The notes under the pieces are model-generated. The model did not search any database. It saw only the letters and a program-made list of their open reading frames with translations, and was not told the DNA's origin. Shown in pieces: positions 49,806 through 58,341 of a DNA stretch of 64,000 nt. Every line of letters begins with the position of its first letter. Position 1 is the stretch's first letter. Origin of the DNA: Catellatospora methionotrophica (lineage in GTDB: Bacteria; Actinomycetota; Actinomycetes; Mycobacteriales; Micromonosporaceae); NCBI RefSeq assembly GCF_011297335.1, contig NZ_JAAOTJ010000011.1, positions 1 through 64,000 of the forward strand, written 5' to 3'. A program made the position numbers and the translations under genes.

Positions 49806-49835
49806 CCACACGTATCGACCGGAAACGGCGATCAT
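49773..49835. repeat. Dispersed palindromic repeat, family B copy 2
   Basis: 63 bp that align without gaps with the minus strand of 23612-23676: both have GACCACA, two variable bases, TATCGACC, two variable bases, then AAACGGCGATCAT, with weaker matching in the left half. It interrupts the BTAD regulator gene and provides its stop codon (49803-49805). The 122 bp after it include a short open stretch in another frame (DLARLARERGHGDVLDAWGTE, about 49860-49940) that may be the residue of a deleted gene end. Confidence 0.8.
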
Positions 49836-49958
49836 GCCGGCCGAAATCCGATTGCCGCCGCTGCGACCTGGCGAGGCTGGCCCGCGAGCGCGGGCACGGC
49901 GACGTCCTCGACGCGTGGGGCACCGAACTCGATCTCCTGCCCTGATAACAGCCGCAGG

Positions 49959-50846
49959 TCAGTGCACGCTGATCCGGGCTACGGCACCGGTCTCCAGGGC
50001 GGCCCACACGTCACCGTCCGGGCCGACGGTGATGCCGTGCGGCTCCGAGGCCGGGGTGGGCAGGTCGTACTCGGTGAGCACACCCGCGGCGGTGATACGG
50101 CCGATCCGGTTGCCGCCCCATTCGGTGAACCAGCAGTCGCCCGTGGGCGTCACGGCGACGGCGTGCGGTTTCGCGCCCCGGTCGGGCAGCGGGAAATCCT
50201 GGACGGCGCCGTCCATACCGAGCCTGCCGAGCTGCCCGGTGCCGATGTCGGCGAACCAGACCGCGTCGTCGCCGGACGCGATGCCCACCGGGGCGGCACC
50301 GATGGCGGTCAGGCTGTGGAGCGTCACCAGGCCGTCGACGGTGCAACGGCCGATGGCGCCGGCCTGGTTGAGGGTGAACCACAGTGCCCCGTCGGGGCCA
50401 GCCGTGATCATCGAGGGGAACGTCTGCCGTCCCGTCACGGGAAAGTGGCTGATCCGGCCGTCGGTGGTGATCCGGCCGATCCGGTCGGTGCTCATCTCGG
50501 TGAACCACAGTGCGCCGTCCGGGCCCGCGCAGATCCCGAACGGGCTGCTGCCGGGGTCGGGCAGCGCGTACGCCGTCAGCGTCCCGTCGGTCCCCATGCG
50601 CCCGATGTGGCCGTCGGCGGACCGGGTGAACCACAGCGCCCCGTCCGGACCCGCCGTGATGATGCCCGGCCGGCAGCCCTCGGGTCCGGCCCGGTACCGG
50701 GTGGTCTCCCCGCGTGTGGAGAACCGGGCGACCTCACCGCTGTGGATCAGTGTGAGCCACAGCGCGCCGTCGGACCCGGTCGTGATGCTGTAGGGGCCGG
50801 CGCTCACGTCCGCGACCACGAACTCCCGGACTGACGGGTGCACCAT
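49959..50846 (-). CDS. Virginiamycin B lyase-like beta-propeller
   Basis: 295-residue seven-bladed propeller. Each blade carries a GPDGALWFT-like strand (at least six copies, such as SDGALWLTLIHSGEVAR and GPDGALWFTRSADGHIGR). The late TEWGGNRIGRI and SEPHGITVGPDG blocks resemble the catalytic region of Vgb, which linearises streptogramin B. Many actinobacterial homologues have no shown lyase activity, so resistance is only possible. AAGG lies 9 nt upstream of the ATG at 50846. No signal peptide. Confidence 0.78.
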   Translation of the reverse strand: MVHPSVREFVVADVSAGPYSITTGSDGALWLTLIHSGEVARFSTRGETTRYRAGPEGCRPGIITAGPDGALWFTRSADGHIGRMGTDGTLTAYALPDPGSSPFGICAGPDGALWFTEMSTDRIGRITTDGRISHFPVTGRQTFPSMITAGPDGALWFTLNQAGAIGRCTVDGLVTLHSLTAIGAAPVGIASGDDAVWFADIGTGQLGRLGMDGAVQDFPLPDRGAKPHAVAVTPTGDCWFTEWGGNRIGRITAAGVLTEYDLPTPASEPHGITVGPDGDVWAALETGAVARISVH

Positions 50847-50958
50847 GCTGTCCTGCCTTCCCTCGACTTCTGACGGCTCGACCCGCTCCGGGTACCCCGG
50901 GCAGATGGATCATTAACCGGCGCCCGTCTCCGCCGCCGGCGACGGGCAAGGGCCGGGT

Positions 50959-50964
50959 TAGGGT
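50959..50964 (+). promoter_or_regulatory. Leaderless -10 of the pentapeptide-repeat gene
   Basis: TAGGGT followed by 6 nt and the GTG at 50971, the same hexamer and spacing as the TetR gene. Confidence 0.5.
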
Positions 50965-50970
50965 CGACCC

Positions 50971-51663
50971 GTGCCGCCTCGGTCAGCAACCAGCAGAGAC
51001 ACCAGCCGTCCGCCCCGCGTGCCCACCCGGCCCAAACCCCCGGCGGCCATGGACACGGCGGTGTCGCCGGACCACGACCTGGAGGACGAGGCCACGTTCC
51101 GGCGGCTGGCGTTCCTCGACCACGACCTGAACGGGCAGGCCGCCGACGCGGCCGAGTTCGAGCAGTGCCGGTTCACCCGCACCGGCCTGGCCCGTACCGT
51201 GCTGGACCGGGCGATGTTCACCGACTGCCTGGTGGAGACCTCCGACTGGGCGAACCTCAAGGCGACCAAGTCGGGCCTGCTGCGGGTCGAGGTGTCGCTG
51301 GGCAGGCTCACCGGCCTGCACTGGGTCGACGGCACGCTGCGCGACGTGACGTTCCGCGAGTGCCGGATGGACCTGGCGACGTTCCGGTTCACCTCGTTCA
51401 AGGACGTCGCGTTCATCGACTGCAACCTGACCAGGGCCGACTTCACCAACGCCGATCTGCGCGGGGCGAGCTTCACCGGCTGCGACCTGTCGGGCGCGCA
51501 GTTCGCCCAGGCCGACTGTGCCGGGGCCCGGTTCACCCGGTGCGAGCTGGGCGGCATCGGCAGTGTGGCGAGCCTCAAGGGCGCCGTGGTCAGCGCGCAC
51601 GACCTGGCCGGGCTCGCGCACACGCTGGCGGCGGCGCTCGACATCACGATCGACGGGAGCTGA
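50971..51663 (+). CDS. Pentapeptide-repeat protein
   Basis: 230-residue protein with a right-handed quadrilateral beta-helix of A(D/N)(L/F)xx repeats: FEQCRFTRTGLARTVLDRAMFTDC early, and CNLTRADFTNADLRGASFTGCDLSGAQFAQADCAGARF around residues 150-190. Such proteins can mimic DNA and protect gyrase (Qnr/MfpA), but many have other or unknown roles. The N-terminal 26 residues are Arg/Pro-rich; an internal ATG (MDTAVSPDHD) at 51049 could be the true start, though the leaderless -10 favours GTG 50971. Confidence 0.8.
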   Translation: MPPRSATSRDTSRPPRVPTRPKPPAAMDTAVSPDHDLEDEATFRRLAFLDHDLNGQAADAAEFEQCRFTRTGLARTVLDRAMFTDCLVETSDWANLKATKSGLLRVEVSLGRLTGLHWVDGTLRDVTFRECRMDLATFRFTSFKDVAFIDCNLTRADFTNADLRGASFTGCDLSGAQFAQADCAGARFTRCELGGIGSVASLKGAVVSAHDLAGLAHTLAAALDITIDGS

Positions 51664-51743
51664 CCGGTCGCGGCAACTCGGCGGCCACGACTGGTTGGGG
51701 CCGCCGTCGTCTGCCGTACACCGCCTGCTGGCAGCCTGCCCTG

Positions 51744-53285
51744 GTGCTGTCCGCCATCCGCCTGCCCGACGAGACGCGCCGGTGCCTCGTCCTGGGCCTG
51801 GCCGGTGCCACGGCGCTGGCCGGTGGCGGCCTGGCGGCGGGGGCGCTGCCGGTGCGCGACACCCTCGCACCCGCGCTGGGGCTGAGCGCGCTGCGCCAGC
51901 ACCAGGGCGCCGGGCTGGTCTGCGCCTACTTCGGGCTGGCGCTGCTGGTGGCCGCCTGGTGGCGGCTGGGCCGGGCGGTACGCGGCGGCGACCCGCCCTC
52001 CCCGCGCACCCTGCTGCTGGTGCTCGCCGCGTGGGCGGTGCCGCTGGTGGCGATGCCGCCGCTGTTCAGCCGCGACGTCTACAGCTACCTGGCGCAGGGG
52101 GCAATGGTCACGGCCGGGCTCGACGTCTACCAGGCGGGCCCGTCGGCGATGGGCGGCCCGCTGTTGGCGGAGGTGCCCGTGATCTGGCAGCACACGCCGA
52201 CGCCGTACGGCCCGGCATTCCTGTCCCTGGCCGCCGGAGTGTCGGGGTTCTCGGCGACGGACGTGCCGCTGGGCGTGTTCGGCATGCGTGCGGTGGCACT
52301 GGCCGGGGTCGTGCTGCTCATCGCGTGCCTGCCCCGGCTGGCCCGGTCGTGCGGCGTGGACCCGGCCGCCGCGCTGTGGCTCGGCGCGCTGAATCCGCTG
52401 GTGCTGCTGCACCTGGTCAGCGGGGCGCACAACGACGCGGTCATGCTGGGCCTGCTCATCGCCGGGCTGACCGCCGCCTGCGCCAACCGGTTCGCGCTGG
52501 CCGCCGTCGTGATCACCCTCGCCAGCCTGGTGAAGGCCCCGGCGGCGCTCGGCCTGGTCGTCGTGGTCTGGCTGTGGCAGCGCGCGCTGCACCGCTCGGC
52601 AGATCCGCCCGCGGCGATCCTGCCCGCGTCGCGGCCGGCGTGCGCCGGGTCGGTGTCGGATCGCCCGGCCCTCGGGCGGCGGACGGCCACCCTGCGGGCG
52701 TTCGGGTCGACCGCCTGCCTGGCCGCCGCGACGACCGCGCTGGTGACCGCCGTGACGGGGACCGGCTACGGGTGGGTGCGGTCGCTGACGACGCCGATCT
52801 CGGCGCACAACTGGTCGCTGAGCAGCACCGTCGGCCGGATCACCCGGAACCTGCTGGAGGCGGCGGGCAGTGATCTGGCCGCGTCGGCGATCCCGGCGTG
52901 GCGCTGGATCGGGCTGGCCGCCGCCGCCGGGGCGACGCTGCTGGCCTGGCATCACCGGCGACGGCTCGGCCTGGTGTACGCCCTGGGACTGAGCCTGGCC
53001 GCGCTCGCCCTGCTCGGACCGGCCCTGCGGCCCTGGTATCTGCTGTGGGGGCTGGTGCCGATCGCGGCCGCCGCACCGCCGCACGGGCGGGTGCGCCGCT
53101 GGACGGCGCTGGCCTGCCTCGCGCTGACGGTCACCGTGTTCCCGAGCGGGTTCACGCCGTCGGTGGACGAGCTGGCGGCGGCGCTGGCCGGGGCGCTGCT
53201 GGCCGTGCCGATCCTGGTCCTGTACGCCGGTGACGTCGCCGCGCCGGTGCGTCCCTATCGAGGAACGGAGCCCACCGCATGGTGA
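51744..53285 (+). CDS. MptB-like polyprenol-phosphomannose alpha-1,6-mannosyltransferase
   Basis: 513-residue GT-C membrane enzyme. About 12 hydrophobic helices. The first loop contains FSRDVYSYLAQGAMVTAGLDVYQAGP (acidic catalytic motif), followed by HTPTPYGPAFLSL and HNDAVMLGLLIAGL, all typical of MptB, which elongates the lipomannan mannan core in corynebacteria and mycobacteria. GTG at 51744 is the best start; a frame upstream overlaps the pentapeptide gene. Its end overlaps the next GT gene by 7 nt. Confidence 0.82.
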   Translation: MLSAIRLPDETRRCLVLGLAGATALAGGGLAAGALPVRDTLAPALGLSALRQHQGAGLVCAYFGLALLVAAWWRLGRAVRGGDPPSPRTLLLVLAAWAVPLVAMPPLFSRDVYSYLAQGAMVTAGLDVYQAGPSAMGGPLLAEVPVIWQHTPTPYGPAFLSLAAGVSGFSATDVPLGVFGMRAVALAGVVLLIACLPRLARSCGVDPAAALWLGALNPLVLLHLVSGAHNDAVMLGLLIAGLTAACANRFALAAVVITLASLVKAPAALGLVVVVWLWQRALHRSADPPAAILPASRPACAGSVSDRPALGRRTATLRAFGSTACLAAATTALVTAVTGTGYGWVRSLTTPISAHNWSLSSTVGRITRNLLEAAGSDLAASAIPAWRWIGLAAAAGATLLAWHHRRRLGLVYALGLSLAALALLGPALRPWYLLWGLVPIAAAAPPHGRVRRWTALACLALTVTVFPSGFTPSVDELAAALAGALLAVPILVLYAGDVAAPVRPYRGTEPTAW

Positions 53286-54490
53286 GCACGCCCCGCGCCC
53301 GACTGCTCTGCGTGCTCGCGCTGGCCACCGCGGTGGGCCTGTTCATCGCGCTGATCCCGGGGCATCGCGGCTGGTTCGACGTGCTGGTCTACTACGGAGC
53401 CGTCAACGACTGGGTGCACGAGGGCGGCAGCCTGTACGGCTACCTGGTGCCGGGCACCCACTACGGGTTCACGTACCCGCCGTTCGCGGCGGTGGTGATG
53501 CTGCCGATGAGCATGCTCGGCTGGCACACCGTGATCGCGGTCAACGTGGCGCTGACCGCGGTGGCCTGCGCGCTGGTGCTGTACTGGCTGGTCGACCCGA
53601 TCGCCCGGGAGCACGGCTGGCCCCGGCTGTTCACATTCGGGATCGCCGTGTGCCTGCTGGCGGCGCTGCAACCGGCCCGCGACACGGTCAGCTTCGGCCA
53701 GGTCAACCTGATCCTCGTCGCGCTGGTGCTCACCGACGCGTGGCTGCTGACCAGCGGCCGGGGCCGGTGGGCGGGCATCGGGATCGGGCTCGCCGCCGCG
53801 ATCAAGCTCACCCCGGCGATCTTCATCGGGTATCTGCTGCTGGCCGGGCGGCGGCGGGCGGCCGTGACGGCGAGCGCCACCGCCGCCGCCGCGACGCTGC
53901 TGGCGGTGCTCGTCGCGCCGGGTCCGTCGTGGACGTTCTGGACGTCGGCGTTCGGTGACACCGGCCGGATCGGCGACCTGTTCTACATCTCGAACCAGTC
54001 GCTGCGCGGGGTGATCGCCCGGCTCGACCCGGAGCACTCGCACCCGGTGTTCTGGCTGGTCACGGTCGTATGCGCGCTGGTCGTGTGGGGTTGGCGGGTG
54101 CGCCGGGCGGCCCGCGCGGGCGACGTGTGGGGCGGCTTCGCGCTCACCGGCCTGGCCGCGTGCCTGGTCAGCCCGGTCACCTGGGTGCATCACCTGGTCT
54201 GGGTGGTGCCCGCGCTGGTCCTGCTGACCGGGGCGGGGCTGCGCGAGCCGGAGCCCCGCCGGCGGCGCAAGCTGCTGTGGTCGGCCGGGGCGGCGTACGT
54301 GGTGCTGTGCAGCAGCGTGGTGTGGGTGTGGGCGAACAGGTCCGGCGACCCGGACGGGTTCGTCGGCGGCAGCGCGTACGTGTGGATCACGCTGGGGCTG
54401 CTGGTGCTGATGCCGCTGCGCTCGCCGACGCCTGCCGTTCACCGACCGGCGGCGCAGGAGTCGATCAGCGTATCGGCTGCCCGGTCATGA
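53279..54490 (+). CDS. GT87-family alpha-mannosyltransferase
   Basis: 403-residue polytopic GT-C enzyme of the GT87 (PimE/Rv2181-like) family. DVLVYYGAVNDWVHEGGSLYGY carries the catalytic Asp loop, and GFTYPPFAAVVMLP and the QVNLILVALVL helix match the family. It would use polyprenyl-phosphate mannose outside the membrane. ATG at 53279 follows GGAACGGAG. Overlap with the MptB-like gene implies joint production; with the GT4 pair at 41951-44283 they suggest lipoglycan (PIM/LM-like) synthesis. Confidence 0.85.
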   Translation: MVSTPRARLLCVLALATAVGLFIALIPGHRGWFDVLVYYGAVNDWVHEGGSLYGYLVPGTHYGFTYPPFAAVVMLPMSMLGWHTVIAVNVALTAVACALVLYWLVDPIAREHGWPRLFTFGIAVCLLAALQPARDTVSFGQVNLILVALVLTDAWLLTSGRGRWAGIGIGLAAAIKLTPAIFIGYLLLAGRRRAAVTASATAAAATLLAVLVAPGPSWTFWTSAFGDTGRIGDLFYISNQSLRGVIARLDPEHSHPVFWLVTVVCALVVWGWRVRRAARAGDVWGGFALTGLAACLVSPVTWVHHLVWVVPALVLLTGAGLREPEPRRRRKLLWSAGAAYVVLCSSVVWVWANRSGDPDGFVGGSAYVWITLGLLVLMPLRSPTPAVHRPAAQESISVSAARS

Positions 54491-54534
54491 TGCCCGCACG
54501 CCGTCCGGCCGTGGCGGTGTGCGAACGGGGAACA

Positions 54535-55414
54535 ATGACCATCCTCAGCACCATCCTGGGCCTGCTCGCCGCCGGGCTGTTCGCGGCGGCGGCGGCGCTG
54601 CAGCACCGGGTGACCCGCGCCGTCACCCAGGCCCGCGGTGACATCGCCGGACACTGGCTGCCGGTGCTGGGCGTCGTGGCGCGGCTGCTGCGCAGCCCGG
54701 TGTGGCTGGCCGGGCTCGGCTGCAACGTGCTGGGCTTCGCCGCGCACGCCACGGCCCTGCACACCGGGTCCATCTCCATCGTGCAGGCGCTGCTGGCGGT
54801 GCAGCTGATGTTCGCGCTGCCGATGGCGTACGCCCGCACCGGCCGCCCGCCGTCGGGCCGGGACTGGCTGGGCACGGCGGCGGTCTGCGCGGGCCTGGCG
54901 GTGCTGGTGCTGGCGCGGCGGGGTCGCGCAGACGGTACGCCGGGAGCCGCTGCCCGCCGTGCTGCTGGCCGCGGTCGTGCTGATCGGCGTGCTGCTGGCC
55001 GCGGCCCGTGGCCGCCCCGGCCGGACCGCCCGCACCGCGCTGACCGGCGTCGCCGCAGGAACCGGTTTCAGCACCACGGCCGTGCTCACCGTCGTCGTAG
55101 CCGACCAGTTCGCCACCGGCGGGCCGATCGCGACGGTGCTCGACTGGCCGGTGTACGCCCTGGGCCTGTCCGGGCTGGTCGCGGCATTGCTGGCGCAGGA
55201 GGCGTTCGGCAGCGGCTCGCTGCCCGCCGCGCTGACCGCGATGACCGTCGCCGACCCGGTGCTGAGCTGGCTGTGGGGCGCACTGCTGTTCGACGAGGCC
55301 CCACCGGCGGGCCTGGCCGCCCTGTGGACCCTGACCCTGGCCGGAGCCGCCATCGCCACCGGCGTCGCCCTGCTCGCCTACTCGCCCACCCTGCGCGTCC
55401 CGTCCAACACGTGA
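54535..55414 (+). pseudogene. Frameshifted DMT (EamA-like) transporter
   Basis: The N-terminal half (MTILSTILGLLAAGLFAAAA to AGLAVLVLARRG) and the C-terminal half (VAQTVRREPLPAVLLAAVVL to LLAYSPTLRVPS) form a ten-helix drug/metabolite transporter but lie in frames offset by one. The switch falls at the GGGG run 54920-54923, where one extra G would explain it. Start ATG 54535 with GGGGAA upstream. Either a real disruption or an assembly error in a homopolymer. Confidence 0.8.
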
Positions 55415-55512
55415 GGACGCACCGGGGCGTGTCGAAGAGTTCCCCCGCCGTTCGCCGGAAGTACGCCTGCGACCTGCCGCGAAGCCGCGTGCGATCGGCC
55501 ACAGTTGCCGCC

Positions 55513-56796
55513 ATGGCATGGGACCTGCATGACTACCGCCTGGTGACCGCCAGCGCGTATCCCGGCATGATGGCGCCGCTGACCGAGCACCCCTCGTGTG
55601 TCTGCGTGCTGTCCGGCGACGCCGACGCCGACCTGCCCGGCACCCGGACACTGTCCCTGGAACGGCTCGACGGCGTACGCCGCCGGTGGCGTTTCGGCGA
55701 CGTCGCGCGGCTGGCCGACTTCGTCCCGAAGGTGCTGGCCGAGGCCCCGGCCGACGACCGGCCGATCCTGCTGGTGCCGCCGCGCGCCAGCACCGCCTGG
55801 GACGCCGCCGCGGCGGCCTGGCCGGGCCGGGTGCGGCTGGCCGCCGGTCCGCTGGACGTGGTCGAGCGGCTGGCCGAGGACAAGGTGTACATCCGCCAGG
55901 CGCTGCAGGGGCTCGGCGTGCCCGTGCCCGAGGCGCTGGCGCTCGACCGGGACGAACTCGACTTCACGGCGGTCGCCCGGCGGCTGGACGCGCCGTTCAT
56001 CGCGCAGACCCCGAACGGGGCGGGCGGCCAGGGCACCTACCTGGTCCGCGACGCCGCCGAGCTGGCCGCGGCACGGCAGGCGCACCCGCACGTGACGCGG
56101 TGGCTGCTGTCGCGCTACGCCGGGGACGTGACGATCAACGTGGCCGGGGTGGTGCACGCCGACGGCGTACGGCTGTTGCCCGCCTCGTTGCAGATCAGCG
56201 GGATCGCGCAGCTCGGCTACGCGTTCGGCGGCTACTGCGGCAGCGACTTCGCCATGCCGCGCGTCGACCCCGGCGCGCTGGCCCAGGCCTACCTGCACAC
56301 CGAGCGCATCGGAGCGTGGCTGGCCACGCAGGGGCACCGGGGCCTGTTCGGGGCCGACATCGCGGTGTCCGGCGGGGATGTGGCGTTCCTGGAGGTCAAC
56401 CCGCGTATCCAGGGCTCGTCGTGGCTGCTGAGCCGGTTGCAGGAACGGCACGGGCTCAACCCATGCCTGCACCAGCACCTGCAGGCGCTGCTCGGCGAAC
56501 CGCTCGATCCCGCCGACGCGGCGCGGCCGGTGCTGCCCACGGCCGGCAGCCACCTGCTGGTGCGCTGGACCGGTCCGGGTGGCATGGTGCGCGACGTGCC
56601 ACGGCCCGACTCGTACGCCGGAGTGCACGTCACCGGCCTGCCTGCGGTCGGGGTGACGCTGCTGCCGGGTGCGATCCTGGCCCGGCTGGAGTCCACGGCG
56701 AGTCTGTCCGAGCCGGACGGACGCGGCCTGCTGCCCGCCACCGGCGCGCTGGTCGACGCGCTGACGGCCGCCGTCGCCGTCGACCCGCTGCGCTGA
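55513..56796 (+). CDS. ATP-grasp domain protein
   Basis: 427-residue ligase-like protein. The ATP-grasp central domain runs about 120-330: DKVYIRQALQGLGVPVPEALAL, then APFIAQTPNGAGGQGTYLV, the Gly-rich ATP loop, and VAFLEVNPRIQGSSWLL with the Glu and Asn metal ligands. The first 110 residues are a pre-ATP-grasp domain, and the C-terminus is beta-rich. It ligates a carboxylate to an amine or thiol by acyl phosphate; the partner is unknown. CACAGT 7 nt before the ATG suggests a leaderless start. No biosynthetic partners sit next to it. Confidence 0.82.
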   Translation: MAWDLHDYRLVTASAYPGMMAPLTEHPSCVCVLSGDADADLPGTRTLSLERLDGVRRRWRFGDVARLADFVPKVLAEAPADDRPILLVPPRASTAWDAAAAAWPGRVRLAAGPLDVVERLAEDKVYIRQALQGLGVPVPEALALDRDELDFTAVARRLDAPFIAQTPNGAGGQGTYLVRDAAELAAARQAHPHVTRWLLSRYAGDVTINVAGVVHADGVRLLPASLQISGIAQLGYAFGGYCGSDFAMPRVDPGALAQAYLHTERIGAWLATQGHRGLFGADIAVSGGDVAFLEVNPRIQGSSWLLSRLQERHGLNPCLHQHLQALLGEPLDPADAARPVLPTAGSHLLVRWTGPGGMVRDVPRPDSYAGVHVTGLPAVGVTLLPGAILARLESTASLSEPDGRGLLPATGALVDALTAAVAVDPLR

Positions 56797-56809
56797 CGGC
56801 GTAACCGTT

Positions 56810-56835
56810 GCGGCGCACCGGGTCCGGTGCGCCGC
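56810..56835. terminator. Bidirectional terminator hairpin
   Basis: Arms GCGGCGCACCGG (56810-56821) and CCGGTGCGCCGC (56824-56835) with a 2-nt centre, 13 nt after the ATP-grasp stop and before the convergent membrane-protein end. Confidence 0.75.
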
Positions 56836-56907
56836 TCCGGGCACCGCCTTCACCCGTGTCGACCCCGTGTTGGAAGGTGCCCTGCGCCGCCTGTCGCGGC
56901 GGCGGGT

Positions 56908-58278
56908 CTACCAGCGCCACTGGGCCGGGGACGCCACCGGATGGGCGCGCAGCCAGGCGGTGGCCGAGCGGGTCAGCCGGGCCACGATCGGCGCGGCCAG
57001 CCAGGCCCAGACGACGGCGAAGAAGGCCAGCTGGGCGTACCGGCCGGGCGCCAGGTTGCCGGGCCAGTCCGTGAGCGGGTACCACAGGTCGCTCTCGACG
57101 ACGCCGAAGCGGCAGTAGTCCTCCTGCAGGTTCGCCTTGTCGTAGCAGCGCGGCGCGCCGCTGGACTCGAACACGCTGCTGTTCGCGGCGACCCAGACCG
57201 ACAGCGACAGCACGCCCAGCAGCATCACGTTCGGCCACGCGCGGGCGTCGGGACGGGTCAGCCACACCGCCAGCGCCAGCGCCGCGGGCAGCACGGCGAG
57301 CAGGAAGAAGCGCGGTCCCCAGTACAGGTCCCCGCTCCACGCCCACCAGTTGGCGTACACCGCGACCATCGCCCCGACGTAGATCAGCCACGACCGGTAC
57401 GCGCCCCACAGGTCGACCGCGCCGGCGTCGTACAGCCCGCGCAGCCTGCGCCGGATCGGCAGGAACAGGCCCGGGGTGAACCAGACCAGTCCCTTGCCGA
57501 ACGAGAACAGGATCGCCAGCACGCCCAGCGCCATCGGATAGTCGAACCGCTCGCCGGTGTACCCCTGGTCGAGCGGGTCGCCCCGGCGCAGCCACGCCTC
57601 GCCGAGCACCAGCAGCACCGCGGTCACCACCGGCACCGCGTACCGCAGGCGGCGCAGCCGCACCGCACGGTCGGCGGCCGTCAGCGCGAGCGCGGGCAGG
57701 GTCGCCGCGATGTTGGCCGTGCCCAGCGCCAGCCCGGCCCAGCCGAGCCGCCGCCACCACGGGTGGGTGGCCGCGAGGTACGCGGCGATCAGGCCGACGC
57801 CGACGGTCATCGCGGAGAACGTCTCGGCGTAGAAGTTCGAGATGTGCGCGGGGATCATGCTGCCGACGACGAGCAGCAGCAGGAAACGCCGCAGCAGCCC
57901 GGCGTCGACCCGTCCCCGCAGCAGCAGGTGCAGGGCGAGCAGGGCGAGGGCGAAGACGACCAGGTTGAAGTACGCCAGCCAGACGTCCGGGCGGCCGATC
58001 ACCTGCCCGGCCAGCCACATCGGCGTCGCGAACAGCGGCCCGAGCAGCGAGTACCGGTCCTCGGACAGGCCGTCGCCGCTGAGCAGCTGGTCGAGCGCGT
58101 CGTAGCGGCGGCGGGCGTCCCAGGTCACCTTGTGGTTGGCGAAGACCAGCGACAACATGCCGAGGCCGAACAGCGTCCATTCGACGGCACCGCCCCGGTC
58201 ACGTGGCGCGACGGGAACCTCCGCGACGGGATGATCGGCATCGACGGGGGCCGTCTGCTGTCGGGTCTCTGCGGGCAT
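56908..58278 (-). CDS. Polytopic membrane protein, GT-C-like
   Basis: 456 residues with about 11 hydrophobic helices. After an acidic, Pro/Thr-rich N-terminal tail there is TWDARRRYDALDQLLSGDGLSEDRYSLLGPLFATPMWL, an acidic first extracytoplasmic loop in the position of a GT-C catalytic site. Later segments include NWWAWSGDLYWGPRFFLLAVLP, common in mannosyl/arabinosyl-type transferases. I cannot name the family with certainty. Start ATG 58278; codon use is typical. Confidence 0.7.
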   Translation of the reverse strand: MPAETRQQTAPVDADHPVAEVPVAPRDRGGAVEWTLFGLGMLSLVFANHKVTWDARRRYDALDQLLSGDGLSEDRYSLLGPLFATPMWLAGQVIGRPDVWLAYFNLVVFALALLALHLLLRGRVDAGLLRRFLLLLVVGSMIPAHISNFYAETFSAMTVGVGLIAAYLAATHPWWRRLGWAGLALGTANIAATLPALALTAADRAVRLRRLRYAVPVVTAVLLVLGEAWLRRGDPLDQGYTGERFDYPMALGVLAILFSFGKGLVWFTPGLFLPIRRRLRGLYDAGAVDLWGAYRSWLIYVGAMVAVYANWWAWSGDLYWGPRFFLLAVLPAALALAVWLTRPDARAWPNVMLLGVLSLSVWVAANSSVFESSGAPRCYDKANLQEDYCRFGVVESDLWYPLTDWPGNLAPGRYAQLAFFAVVWAWLAAPIVARLTRSATAWLRAHPVASPAQWRW

Positions 58279-58341
58279 CCCGCGAACCTATGGACAAGCG
58301 GGCCGGTGCAGCGGGAGGCTTCGATTGCTATTGGGTAACGG

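Noticed and set aside
49959-50846. Reading the Vgb-like gene as proof of streptogramin resistance
   Set aside because: Propeller homologues of Vgb are common and many are not lyases; there is no accompanying resistance gene.
50958-53084. 708-codon minus-strand frame over the pentapeptide and MptB-like genes
   Set aside because: Composition typical of antisense GC-rich DNA; the plus-strand genes have clear families.
41951-56796. A secondary-metabolite gene cluster (glycosyltransferases, SARP-like regulator, ATP-grasp)
   Set aside because: No core biosynthetic enzyme (PKS, NRPS, RiPP precursor or terpene synthase) is present; the genes better fit cell-envelope and housekeeping roles.
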